Assembly (NCBI RefSeq): GCF_900116445.1
Contig: NZ_FPBH01000001.1
Span: forward strand, 310,001-374,000
Direction of reading: 5' to 3'
Length of the DNA: 64,000 nucleotides
DNA from: Paraburkholderia aspalathi
GTDB lineage: Bacteria; Pseudomonadota; Gammaproteobacteria; Burkholderiales; Burkholderiaceae
Shown: one piece after another, positions 36,489 through 44,990 of the stretch
How positions within the stretch are numbered: position 1 is the stretch's first letter
Layout of the letters: each line of letters opens with the position of its first letter
The notes under the pieces: model-generated
What the model was told of the DNA's origin: nothing
Seen by the model: the letters and a program-made list of their open reading frames with translations, nothing else
Database searches by the model: none
Made by a program: the position numbers and the translations under genes

Positions 36489-37120
36489 CAATCATTCCAG
36501 CGGGCTACCTTCGCCGGTCGCTGAATCCACGCTTCAATGCCCGCATCGCGTCGTGAAGCGGCAGTAGATCTCCAGGGTAGTGAGCTTCGGCTTTGGCCGA
36601 TAACGAATGCACATTACCTGCGCTCAACCGGCGGCTTTCAGAGCGAAGCAGTCGCACCGATGTCCATGCGGCAAACTTGCCAAATGACGCTTCCTGGCAG
36701 AACTCGGAAGTTTGATGAAGGACCGATCCGAAGCAGACGGTTATTTGTCCGATAGACCGCCATGCGGGCGGCTTCGGACATGGGAGCACAACAACTGGCA
36801 GTATCCGCCGGATACCGAGCACGATCAGATTGATACCTACCTGTATATCTGGATGCTCGGCAGATGCTACGCCCATAGGCCATCGGCGTGGAAACGATAT
36901 CCATCCGAAAAGCTGGATTTCTGCTACCGCCCAACCGTTTCGTCCGAGCTTCTCGCTTTGTTCTGGCACAGCAGTTCAATGCTGACCGGTGCAGCATCCG
37001 CCGCGTATCCAAGAGGGTAATTCCCAATACGCATGACGACTACCGGGGCCGTTAGTACGTGTTGGGCGGCGACTGTCCGAGCGGTTGTTTCAGCAGAAAA
37101 GAACAAGGCGGAGAGGCGGT
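36489..37120. other. Intergenic region, no confident gene
   Basis: About 630 bases with overlapping frames on both strands, none with a recognisable domain. Sequence around 36570-36720 looks like a decayed repeat; I cannot name it. Confidence 0.4.
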
Positions 37121-37477
37121 ATGAGAAAGATTATTGTCCTGGGGCTCGTAGCTGGACTACTTGCCGGCTGCACAACGGAAGCGCAAAAAGAAGCTCAGGA
37201 AGACCGGCAAGCCTTCTTGCAGTGCAAGAAGGCGAACCCGACTAGTTGGGGCGACAAATGCAACGCGGAAATGAATATGTATTACACCACCGCAGGAGCA
37301 GCCCAGGCCGATTCCGCCCGCCGAGCGCAGACAGCGAATGCGATTGCATCGGGTCTCCTCGCGGGCGCGGCAGCCGTAGCGGCGGGAGCGGCAGCAGCGG
37401 AAGCAAGTCGGCCTGTCTATTATGTTCAACCAGTCGTTGTTCAGCCGGTCGTAGTTTGTCGGTGGGGTTGCTACTGA
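37121..37477 (+). CDS. Small lipoprotein
   Basis: A 118-residue predicted lipoprotein. The signal peptide IIVLGLVAGLLAGC ends in a lipobox (LAGC, Cys16). Mature part has further cysteines (QCKK, DKCN), an Ala-rich hydrophobic stretch, and a Val/Pro/Gln tail (YYVQPVVVQPVVV). GGAGAGG precedes ATG 37121. Function unknown. Confidence 0.72.
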   Translation: MRKIIVLGLVAGLLAGCTTEAQKEAQEDRQAFLQCKKANPTSWGDKCNAEMNMYYTTAGAAQADSARRAQTANAIASGLLAGAAAVAAGAAAAEASRPVYYVQPVVVQPVVVCRWGCY

Positions 37478-37549
37478 CACGTTACCGTAGACGCCGCACC
37501 CTGCATTCGCCATACATGACTGCAATCAATTGAAATTGACCGGATGGCC

Positions 37550-37771
37550 TTAACGACGAGCGCGGCGGCTTGGGTCGCGCTGGCTTGGGTCTACGCCGAG
37601 TTCCTTCAACCGCGTCCGTAGTCGCTGGTTATCGGCAAACAACCCGCCAAACGCCAAAACGAACAGCAGCAGATAGAACCACTCGCCGCTGTAGTGAATC
37701 AGCCCCCACGCGGCACCAGCACACGCGATGGCAGCGAGCAGAAGCGCCGCTTTATCGAGTAGCCAGTTCAT
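37550..37771 (-). CDS. Small two-helix membrane protein (candidate immunity protein)
   Basis: A 73-residue inner-membrane protein with two hydrophobic segments (AALLLAAIACAGAAWGLIHY and FYLLLFVLAFGGLF), then a basic tail RLRTRLKELGVDPSQRDP. Its ATG overlaps the stop of the preceding gene by four bases, which makes translational coupling likely. A small membrane protein coupled to a Gly/Ala-rich membrane-active protein fits an immunity role, but this is inference. Confidence 0.65.
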   Translation of the reverse strand: MNWLLDKAALLLAAIACAGAAWGLIHYSGEWFYLLLFVLAFGGLFADNQRLRTRLKELGVDPSQRDPSRRARR

Positions 37772-38223
37772 GCCGCCGCCCGCTGGCGAGACGCCAGAAA
37801 CGCGTAGTTTCCGCGTGACGGACTATCCATCAGCACTTCGGGGTGGCGCTGAATAAACGCCAGCATCGTATCGGGAATCACCAGCCCAACGCGGGCTGCT
37901 GTAGTCCGTGCAGTAGCGGCAGCAGTAGCACCGCTAGTGCATTTCATGGCGGCGTTCGCGGCGACGACAAGCGAGCCAATGCACGCGCCTACATAGAACG
38001 ATGCGCTCAATGCACCGACGACCGATAGCGCCTCAAGTGCTGTTGTCGCGCCGATCAACTCTGCGACGGTTGCGCCCGGTCCCAGCGTCTTGAGTGCGCC
38101 CAGCATCGTGGCGACATTCGAAGCCGCCGCCTGAATGGAGCCAAACAGGCTAGTGGGAGCAGGCAGGCCCAACGCACTCATGTTTTCTGTAAATGTCTTG
38201 CCGAAATCGCCGCAAGTCGCCAT
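37768..38223 (-). CDS. Gly/Ala-rich membrane-associated protein (candidate toxin)
   Basis: A 151-residue protein starting MATCGDFGKTFTENMSALGL. The middle has two long Ala/Gly-rich hydrophobic stretches (ASNVATMLGALKTLG and ALSVVGALSASFYVGACIG) like a pore-forming hairpin; the C-terminal end is polar. No signal peptide. I recall similar hypothetical proteins in Pseudomonas but no function. It is followed by an overlapping small membrane-protein gene. Confidence 0.62.
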   Translation of the reverse strand: MATCGDFGKTFTENMSALGLPAPTSLFGSIQAAASNVATMLGALKTLGPGATVAELIGATTALEALSVVGALSASFYVGACIGSLVVAANAAMKCTSGATAAATARTTAARVGLVIPDTMLAFIQRHPEVLMDSPSRGNYAFLASRQRAAA

Positions 38224-38479
38224 AGCGTGCTCTGTAATTCAACTAGGGAACGCCAATTTTAACCGACAAATAAAGCGAATTATCCAGCTCGCCGTAGTTG
38301 ATGCGTCATGCATGGGCGAACCGGCGCGGGCTTATGCATTTGACTGGACGACTCACCGCGCACCGCCGCCAATTGCGCGAACTCTGCTGCTATGATCGTC
38401 AGCTGCAGTCGTTTGCAGGGATATCGCTATCAGAGCGAAACTTGGCCTCCGTTAAATTTTCGACCTGACTGGAAATGTA

Positions 38480-39715
38480 ATGCACCCTTGGGAACGCCGA
38501 CTGCGGGATCTTTCCGGACTTCTAAAAAATTGCGGGGATGCCTATTTTTCTCCCGACCTCTTTCGGCGAAACACCAATCAATTTCTTCAGACTTCCCGGA
38601 CAGTTACCTTCATTATTCAAAAGAATAAAAAGGAGATTCCTGATTACGCAAGCTGGTACGAAAGCAACGTAGTAGCTCCGTGGTCGGCAGATACCGCGAT
38701 GAAATGGGCGAAAGACGCGAGAAATGTCATTGAGAAAGAAGGTGATCTAGATCTTGCTAGCGCCCTTCATGTCGATCTTGTGATCTCACACAATGCATCC
38801 GAAGACATAGAAATATCGACGACCAAGGCAGAATTGCTAAAGGCCGATACGGGAAAGTTGCTCCGTCATGCCTTGGCCGCGCTTCCCGCTGCTACTCTCG
38901 ATGTGGCGGTGTTGAAGATCGAGCGGCGGTGGGTAGCTAACTCCTTTCCTGCTGTTGAGTTAATCTACGTGATGACCTACGTGTATAGCCGAGTTTACGA
39001 GGTGTGCCGTGATCTTGCGATTCATCTAGGTGGCGAACTGGACACGTCAATTCCTCATCCTACGGCGCTTGATCCAACTTCGAACGATGTGTCGCGCACG
39101 AGATACATCAAGATGGGGCAATCCGGGCTTGGCAAGCTGGAGACCATCCGGATGGATGCAGACCCACATTTTAAGGCTTCACCGGAATTATTGAAAATAA
39201 AAGATGAATTCGAAAAAACCGGGAATCCGGGGAATGTGCGTGAAACAGTGGAGCTAATCGCAAAATTGGCGAAGGCTACGTTCGATCAATATAGAAATCA
39301 TGTTCCCATGCTCTTTCTTTTTGACGAAAAATGGAAGCAGATTGATTTTATATCCGCCGCTTTTGCCGATCAGGCAGACAAATTTATATTTTGGCGTAAC
39401 GCAGCTGATCGGGCAAATTACCTAAAGGCCTTCGGTTTTGTATGGGTTTGTGAATTCTGGATTCGTGACCTTAAAGGTAGAGGGGATGTTCCGTTCCGGC
39501 AACTGCCAATTGTCGGCGAAAGGCTGCATGTAATCGGAGGCGATGTGAGAGACGAACTATCGGCAATTACTTGGAATATTCGTCGGACGACTGCCGATGC
39601 GAAGCCCATTCTGGAAGAAGTCGAGCCGGATGATGAGTTTGCTGCCGATGGCGCGTTCTTGTTTTTGCATCCGATGGTCACCGCGATGAAAGCTGCGCGG
39701 AGAACGGGAGCCTAG
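38480..39715 (+). CDS. Large hypothetical protein with conserved N-terminal domain
   Basis: A 411-residue soluble protein. The first 90 residues (HPWERRLRDLSGLLKNCGDAYF, TSRTVTFIIQKNKKEIPDY, WAKDARNVIEKEGDL) form a block that I recognise from other hypothetical proteins. The ARNVIEK segment resembles a HEPN helix but lacks the histidine. The rest is mixed helix and strand without a known motif. AT-rich, like its neighbours. Function unknown; possible defence or signalling role because of location. Confidence 0.68.
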   Translation: MHPWERRLRDLSGLLKNCGDAYFSPDLFRRNTNQFLQTSRTVTFIIQKNKKEIPDYASWYESNVVAPWSADTAMKWAKDARNVIEKEGDLDLASALHVDLVISHNASEDIEISTTKAELLKADTGKLLRHALAALPAATLDVAVLKIERRWVANSFPAVELIYVMTYVYSRVYEVCRDLAIHLGGELDTSIPHPTALDPTSNDVSRTRYIKMGQSGLGKLETIRMDADPHFKASPELLKIKDEFEKTGNPGNVRETVELIAKLAKATFDQYRNHVPMLFLFDEKWKQIDFISAAFADQADKFIFWRNAADRANYLKAFGFVWVCEFWIRDLKGRGDVPFRQLPIVGERLHVIGGDVRDELSAITWNIRRTTADAKPILEEVEPDDEFAADGAFLFLHPMVTAMKAARRTGA

Positions 39716-39808
39716 GACCGCCTTTCCGCGCCCCACATCGCACAGCCCGTGGGTTTGTCTAATGGTGTTGCGCCAATGCAATTGATACAACGTCGGTCCA
39801 GCCTAACC

Positions 39809-40441
39809 TCAATCTACTAGCATAATCTCATCGTTTAGAAATTCCGTTAGTTCGGCTGGCGTCGGATGGCGGGGTTGGTCTGCACCTTGAAATGGGCTTA
39901 CCCGCTGGTACAGCCCCTCCAGATCAACCCATATCGTTGAGTCGCGGTTACGTACTTCCGCACGGTATGTCTTGGTGAGGTGGTAGTAAGGCGAAAACCA
40001 TTCGTAAAAGTCATGCCACACGAATTCGGTTTCGATTACGCCCCGCCGCTCAAAAAGCGCGACCCCTTCGATAAAATCCAGTACTGCATCGATATCTGCT
40101 GTCCCTTCTCCGGGGTGGTCCTTCAATGATTTGGCAGCGAGCGCTCGTTTGGTTCGCATACGCTGGCTGTCGAAATCATCGTTGAGCTTCATCAGCACTT
40201 CTACGCCGAGCGTGATCTTGCTTTGCTGTACCTGTGAGTGAAAACTCCACACCGCGACCCATACGGCGCATGCAGCAAACAAGGCGCTGGCACAGGTAGC
40301 GAAAGACCCCCAAAGAGACCATCTTTGAACCGCGTTAGCGACCTTGAGAAAGGTTCCGGTCTGGTAGACCGTAGCCAGATAGAAACCAATCGCAGCGGCT
40401 AGGACCAGGAACACGGCGAGGGAGTATTTGTCTTTAGTCAT
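39809..40441 (-). CDS. DUF4760-like membrane protein
   Basis: A 210-residue protein with two N-terminal membrane helices (SLAVFLVLAAAIGFYLATVY and GSFATCASALFAACAVWVAVWSF), then a coiled, charged cytoplasmic domain (LMKLNDDFDSQRMRTKRALAAKSLKDH, DFIEGVALFERRGVIETEFVWHDFYEWF) that resembles DUF4760. Function unknown; such proteins are common near phage and island genes. It converges with the previous large gene. Confidence 0.7.
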   Translation of the reverse strand: MTKDKYSLAVFLVLAAAIGFYLATVYQTGTFLKVANAVQRWSLWGSFATCASALFAACAVWVAVWSFHSQVQQSKITLGVEVLMKLNDDFDSQRMRTKRALAAKSLKDHPGEGTADIDAVLDFIEGVALFERRGVIETEFVWHDFYEWFSPYYHLTKTYRAEVRNRDSTIWVDLEGLYQRVSPFQGADQPRHPTPAELTEFLNDEIMLVD

Positions 40442-40641
40442 GGCGTTGGTTTTGGCGGTAAGCCGGGTTCAAGCGCCGTGTGATCATACTTCAGTTGCTT
40501 CCAGTGGTACCCCCGTCGCCTGACAGAAACGCCCTGATCGTCCAGTATCGCCGTCCATCGTTTCCGACTGAATTCGGGATCGTCCCGGCGTTCACCCGCT
40601 GGTATGACGTAGCCCCAGTGTCGTTGTCTGCCCCGCTAATT

Positions 40642-41330
40642 TCAAAGCATTGCGCAAAGTTGCGCTCCCCCCACTAGGATTGGCGCGTGTTTCGACCATC
40701 TGCTCAAGCGGGTTTCGACCGTCTGCTCAAAATTGAGCCGATGGTGTTCGCGGATTTCCGCGTGCTCGCTGTCGCGCATCGCGTGGATATCGCACAAAAC
40801 GTTGTCGTGACGTTTGCCGAACGCGACCGCGACCGCGACGCGCGAAGCTGGGTTGCAAGGGCGTTGCAAATTGCGCCCCCCCTTGAACAGCAAACCTCAC
40901 GCAAAGGGTCCATCATTTTGATGCCCCCTTTTACGGCAACGCTCACGAAAAGGAGGGGCAGTTTGGTCACCCCCTTTGCCGTACAGCGCGACGGCAATCT
41001 CGCTAAGCGTCAAGTGCGGCTGCCCGTTTTGCGGATCGGCGTAGGAGGTGTCGCCAAAATTGGCGACACCCCGTTCGCCCGCCTCTTTGCCCGTAAAGCC
41101 CATGGCGAGGAACATAAAGCCGTCTTTGGTCATGCGGCAAAAGGGGCGCGGTTTGCCTGTTCGTCCACGTATTTCGCTGGCGCAAAATTGCGTCGGCTGA
41201 AATCGTTGGGGCATTCGAGCCGGTCAAACACCTGCAGCACTTCGGTATGACCTCTGCCGAAATGGGCCGCAAGTCGGTTACGGGCGCGTAGCCCACTCTC
41301 AAAAATTTCGGGCGACGCGTTGACCGGAAA
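40642..41330 (-). pseudogene. Remnants of Rha-type phage regulatory gene(s)
   Basis: Minus-strand pieces of a Rha/antirepressor protein. The first (41330 to about 41130) reads LAAHFGRGHTEVLQVFDRL, then SRRNFAPAKYVDEQ, and stops. The frame shifts at a CCCCTTTT run near 41140 to give CRMTKDGFMFLAMGFTGKEA, the Rha hallmark. A second front part, FGKRHDNVLCDIHAMRDSE, follows at 40893-40642. So one or two copies are decayed. The element was likely once linked to a temperate phage. Confidence 0.7.
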
Positions 41331-41353
41331 TGCCTACATGGTGCCTACACGGA
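41331..41353. repeat. Right copy of 23-base internal repeat
   Basis: Identical to 24904-24926, with TGCCTACA twice, 52 bases inside the right attachment site. Both copies have the same direction. Confidence 0.8.
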
Positions 41354-41368
41354 CTCCAGAAAGCAAAA

Positions 41369-41391
41369 AGCCCAGTCGCAATGACTGGGCT
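41369..41391 (-). terminator. Island-borne terminator for tRNA-His
   Basis: Hairpin AGCCCAGTC / GACTGGGCT, followed on the minus strand by TTTTTG. It lies inside the island, just past the tRNA 3' end, and replaces the native terminator that the insertion moved to 24669-24700. Confidence 0.82.
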
Positions 41392-41405
41392 AAGCGCTTG
41401 ATTCT

Positions 41406-41457
41406 TTTGGGGTGGCTGATGGGGCTCGAACCCACGACAACAGGAATCACAATCCTG
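41406..41457. repeat. Right attachment site (within tRNA-His)
   Basis: 52 bases identical to 24727-24778; it is the 3' part of the intact tRNA-His. Confidence 0.95.
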
Positions 41458-41484
41458 GACTCTACCAACTGAGCTACAGCCACC
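41408..41484 (-). tRNA. tRNA-His (GTG), integration target
   Basis: 77 bases on the minus strand from GGTGGCTGTAGC to the encoded CCCCA. The anticodon GTG lies in GATTGTGATT. The extra 5' G of tRNA-His is encoded. The 3' half is also found at the left end of the island, which shows that the island inserted here and rebuilt the tRNA. Confidence 0.96.
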
Positions 41485-41585
41485 ACTGACATCTGCTTGA
41501 CTTGCCGGCAACTCATTGCTGAGAAACTTGGCTCGTCGATGAAGAAACGAGATTATACGAACAAGAATCCCGTTTGCCTAGTCCT

Positions 41586-42605
41586 TTATTCAAAAATTTC
41601 GACGGGCTCACGCAGATGCTGTCTTGCCTCATCGAAGATGGTCAGATCGCGCGCCGCAAGACGCTTGCTATCGGACAACACGCGACGCCATCCACGTGCC
41701 CCGGCTTCACCACGATAGAGGCCAAGCGCGTGACGCGTGATGGAACCAAGGTACGTGCCGCTTGCCATTTCAGCCGCGCAATATTCGATCAGCTTTGCCT
41801 CGATCTGCTCGCGCGTGAGCGGTGCATCTGTCGAACCATAGAAGCGTGCATCTACATCTGCGAGTACATAAGGATTGTGATATGCCTCACGCCCAAGCAT
41901 CACGCCATCGATATGCTGAAGATGCGTCTCTACCTCATCAAGCGTTTTGATGCCGCCATTGATGATGATCTCCAGATGCGGGAAGTCGCGCTTCAACTGA
42001 TACGCGTAGTCGTACTTAAGCGGCGGAATCTCGCGGTTCTCTTTCGGGCTCAGGCCCTTGAGAATCGCATTGCGCGCGTGCACGACGAATACGTTGCAAC
42101 CGGCATCCGCGATCGTGCCGACGAAGTCGCGCACGAAGCTATATTCCTCGACCGCATCGACACCGATTCTGTGCTTGACAGTCACCGGTACTGACACCGC
42201 GTCGCGCATCGCCTTCACGCAATCGGCGACGAGTTTCGGCTCGTTCATCAGGCAAGCGCCGAACGCACCGCGCTGCACGCGCTCGGACGGACAGCCGCAA
42301 TTCAGATTGATCTCGTCATAGCCCCATTGCTCACCGAGCTTGGCCGAGCGCGCAAGGTCGTCAGGCTCACTGCCACCGAGTTGCAAGGCGACCGGCGCTT
42401 CTTCGGGCGTAAACGCCAGATGGCGCGGCACATCGCCGTGCAGCAACGCGCCGGTGGTGACCATTTCGGTGTAAAGCCACGTATGACGCGATATCACGCG
42501 ATGCAGCGAGCGGCAGTGGCGATCGGTCCAGTCCATCATGGGCGCGACGGAAACGCGGCGTGGACTGGGAGTTTGAGCTGAAGACATGGGGCGGACGGAC
42601 GGCAT
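41586..42605 (-). CDS. dusA: tRNA-dihydrouridine(20/20a) synthase
   Basis: FMN enzyme (339 aa) that reduces uridine 20/20a in the D-loop of tRNA. Seen: RVSVAPMMDWTDRHCR at the N terminus, the catalytic-cysteine block NCGCPSERVQRGAFGACLM near residue 100-118, KHRIGVD, and IINGGIKTLDE with GVMLGREAYHNPY for flavin phosphate. These are the DusA-subtype features. The start may be ATG 42605 or ATG 42587; neither has a strong ribosome site. Read from just upstream of tRNA-His in the same direction. Confidence 0.93.
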   Translation of the reverse strand: MPSVRPMSSAQTPSPRRVSVAPMMDWTDRHCRSLHRVISRHTWLYTEMVTTGALLHGDVPRHLAFTPEEAPVALQLGGSEPDDLARSAKLGEQWGYDEINLNCGCPSERVQRGAFGACLMNEPKLVADCVKAMRDAVSVPVTVKHRIGVDAVEEYSFVRDFVGTIADAGCNVFVVHARNAILKGLSPKENREIPPLKYDYAYQLKRDFPHLEIIINGGIKTLDEVETHLQHIDGVMLGREAYHNPYVLADVDARFYGSTDAPLTREQIEAKLIEYCAAEMASGTYLGSITRHALGLYRGEAGARGWRRVLSDSKRLAARDLTIFDEARQHLREPVEIFE

Positions 42606-42698
42606 CAATCAAAACCCGATTTTACCGCAAGGCATAAAATCTCCCGTTCGGTCCGCAGATTGGGCAAGGCGAGGGCAGGTCAACTGCCGCTCACCGCA

Positions 42699-43046
42699 TC
42701 AATGCCCATGCCCTCCACTATGGCCGCCGCTGCTCCACGAACTGCCCCCGCTGCCGCCGTGGGAGCCCCCGCCGCCATGCCAGCCGCCGCCGCCGTGCCA
42801 ACCCCCACCATGCCAGCCTCCGCCGTGCCAGCCTCCGCCATGCCCGTGGTAGTAACAGCACGAGCCACCCCAACCACCCCAGATGTCGACCGCACCGTAA
42901 GCCGGTCCATACGCCGGCCCGTAGGCATAACCGTAGCCGGGGTAATAGGGCTGCGCATAGGCATAGTCGTATCCTGGCGCGACCACGCACCCGGTGAGAC
43001 TTGCCGCCACAGCTAACATCGCGATTGATGCAATAAGCCTGCTCAC
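42699..43046 (-). CDS. Gly/His-rich outer lipoprotein
   Basis: A 115-residue lipoprotein. The signal peptide SRLIASIAMLAVAASLTGC ends in a lipobox; then a Tyr/Gly/Pro-rich part (YGYAYGPAYG), and a C-terminal half of GGGWH repeats ending GGHSGGHGH that could bind metal such as copper, zinc or nickel. GTG 43046 is chosen for the GGGAG site just before it. Confidence 0.75.
   Translation of the reverse strand: MSRLIASIAMLAVAASLTGCVVAPGYDYAYAQPYYPGYGYAYGPAYGPAYGAVDIWGGWGGSCCYYHGHGGGWHGGGWHGGGWHGGGGWHGGGGSHGGSGGSSWSSGGHSGGHGH
42743..42845. repeat. Tandem GC-rich repeats encoding GGGWHG
   Basis: Imperfect 12-18 base units (such as CCGCCGTGCCAGCC and CCGCCATGCCAGCC) encode the Gly-Gly-Gly-Trp-His run of the lipoprotein. 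The copy number may vary between strains. Confidence 0.7.
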
Positions 43047-43397
43047 GATTTTCTCCCACGTATGTGAATGAGAAAAACGGCGCACCCGGGAGTTCAGCAG
43101 GATTTGTGTCCGCAAATTACTGCCCGCATTTACCGCCTGGCTTCCGCGACGCATGCACCGCAACCCAACGCCATAGCGGTCGCCCGTTACGCGATCCTTC
43201 CAGACTATGACGGATTCATCGTGCTGTAACAGTTGGTTAAATTTTCGCAACGTAACTGTAGGGCGCGCCTGATACTTTCCCGTCAGACAATTTCCCTTTG
43301 AATCCAGACTCATGCTGCTGCTGACGCTGGACGAAGAAGAACGCACTCCACATTGCCCGGGCCGCTTGATGCGAAGCCTGCAAGAACCTGGCCGTCA
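43047..43397. other. Intergenic region, no gene seen
   Basis: About 350 bases between the divergent lipoprotein and sulfotransferase genes. No convincing reading frame. The promoters of both are expected here. Confidence 0.4.
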
Positions 43398-44990
43398 ATG
43401 AAGCACGATCCACAGCCTGCGACCGCATCAGCATGGCGCGCCGAAGGCGACGCCTGTGCCGCTCGCGGCGATCTTGAGGCCGCACTCCAATGTTTCGACG
43501 CAGCGCGCTCGCTCGATCCCGCTGATGTCGTCGTGCTTGAGCGTCTCGCCGCGACGCTCGCTGCGCTGAACCGTTTTCCCGAAGCCGTCGTTCGCTATCA
43601 CGAAGGGATCGGGCTCGATCCGCGCAACACCGATTTGCGTCACGGCCTCGGCTGGTCGCTCGAACAGATGCATCGACTCGAGCAGGCGGTAGACGCGTAT
43701 CGCGAAGCAGTCCGGCTGAATCCCAAAGCCGATGGTTCGTACAACAACATGGGCAACTGCCTGCAGTCTCTCGGTCGTTTCGACGAGTCTCACGAAGTCT
43801 ATCGCCGCGCGATCGAGGCCGCTCCGCGGGTGCCGCTGTACTACCGCAACTTCGTGCAGTCCAGACGCCTTGGCGCCGACGATCCGGTGTTCGCCGCGCT
43901 GGAGCAACTCGTCGGCGATGCCGCCTCGTTGACACCCGCCAATCAGGCGGAGATCCACTTCGCGTATGGTCAGGCGCTGTCTGATTTGGGGCGCAACGAT
44001 GCGTCGTTCGAACACTTCCTGAAGGGCAACGCGCTGTACCGCACCGGCGTGCGTTATGACGAAGCCGCGTCGCTCGGTCTGTTCGCGCATTTGCCGGAAC
44101 TCCTGACTTCAGAGGTGCTGGCGGCGAGGCGCGGTCAGGGCGATGCGTCGGACGCACCGATCTTTATCGTCGGCATGCCACGCTCGGGGTCGACACTGAT
44201 CGAACAGATTCTCGCGAGTCATCCGCAGGTTTTCGGCGCGGGTGAGCGCACGGAATTCGGCGAGGCGTTGGTGAACTGCATCGGCCGCGATTTCGACGAT
44301 CCCTTGCGTATCGATATCGAAGCCTTGCAGGGCGTCGGCCCAGCGCAATTGCGCACGCTCGGCGCCGACTATTTGCGCCGCATGCGGACGTCACTGCCGG
44401 AAATGCAAAACGCAACGCAAGGCTACGCACGCTTCACCGACAAATACCCGTTCAATTTCATCAACGTCGGGCTGATTCATCTGGCGTTGCCGAATGCGCG
44501 CTTCATTCATAGCAGCCGCTCGCCATTGCAAACTTGTCTGTCGATTTTTTCTCGAATTTTTCATGACGTGCCGTTCAGCTACGATCTTGGTGAACTGGGC
44601 CGCTACTATCGTGCGCACGGCGCGTTGATGGCCCATTGGCAACGCGTGTTACCCGAGGGCACGATGATCGAAGTCAAATACGAAGAATTGATCGACGATT
44701 TCGAAGGGAATGTCCGCCGCCTGCTCGCGCATTGCGGGCTCGACTGGGACGAGCGCTGTCTGGCGTTTCACGAGACTACGCGGCAGGTGAACACGGCAAG
44801 CGCGGCACAGGTGCGCCGTCCGCTCTACAGGACGTCGCTGCAGCGCTGGCAGCCGAAGCAGGCGCTGCTGCAGCCCTTGTTCGACGGTCTGGGGCCAGAG
44901 TTGGCGCCCGCCGGCAGCGTCAGCGGGCAGGGGCGGGCGCTTCTTGCAGATGCCGGGACAGCGGCCAACGGGACGGAGCGGAAATCGTGA
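43398..44990 (+). CDS. TPR-repeat sulfotransferase
   Basis: A 530-residue cytoplasmic protein. Residues 10-150 hold three or four TPR repeats (for example [19 protein letters not shown] and [25 protein letters not shown]). The second half is a PAPS-dependent sulfotransferase: the 5'-phosphosulfate loop [14 protein letters not shown] near residue 259 and the 3'-phosphate segment [12 protein letters not shown] near 370. It would transfer sulfate to an unknown carbohydrate, peptide or metabolite. Its stop overlaps the start of cysC, which makes the donor PAPS. Confidence 0.88.
   Translation: MKHDPQPATASAWRAEGDACAARGDLEAALQCFDAARSLDPADVVVLERLAATLAALNRFPEAVVRYHEGIGLDPRNTDLRHGLGWSLEQMHRLEQAVDAYREAVRLNPKADGSYNNMGNCLQSLGRFDESHEVYRRAIEAAPRVPLYYRNFVQSRRLGADDPVFAALEQLVGDAASLTPANQAEIHFAYGQALSDLGRNDASFEHFLKGNALYRTGVRYDEAASLGLFAHLPELLTSEVLAARRGQGDASDAPIFIVGMPRSGSTLIEQILASHPQVFGAGERTEFGEALVNCIGRDFDDPLRIDIEALQGVGPAQLRTLGADYLRRMRTSLPEMQNATQGYARFTDKYPFNFINVGLIHLALPNARFIHSSRSPLQTCLSIFSRIFHDVPFSYDLGELGRYYRAHGALMAHWQRVLPEGTMIEVKYEELIDDFEGNVRRLLAHCGLDWDERCLAFHETTRQVNTASAAQVRRPLYRTSLQRWQPKQALLQPLFDGLGPELAPAGSVSGQGRALLADAGTAANGTERKS

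Larger units (their letters stand above)
24727..41457. mobile_element. tRNA-His genomic island, 16.7 kb
   Basis: Bounded by identical 52-base repeats (24727-24778 and 41406-41457) that are the 3' part of tRNA-His. A tyrosine integrase gene lies at the left end and the whole tRNA at the right. The left half encodes replication-type proteins, and the right half encodes poorly known, more AT-rich cargo. Excision between the repeats would leave an intact tRNA-His. Confidence 0.95.

Noticed and set aside
36505..36969. Minus-strand frame of 154 residues
   Set aside because: Overlaps equally good plus-strand frames, with no motif; probably decayed non-coding DNA.
40690..40730. Two TTTCGACC-TCTGCTCAA copies as a CRISPR-like start
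   Set aside because: Only two copies, without spacers, within the Rha remnant.
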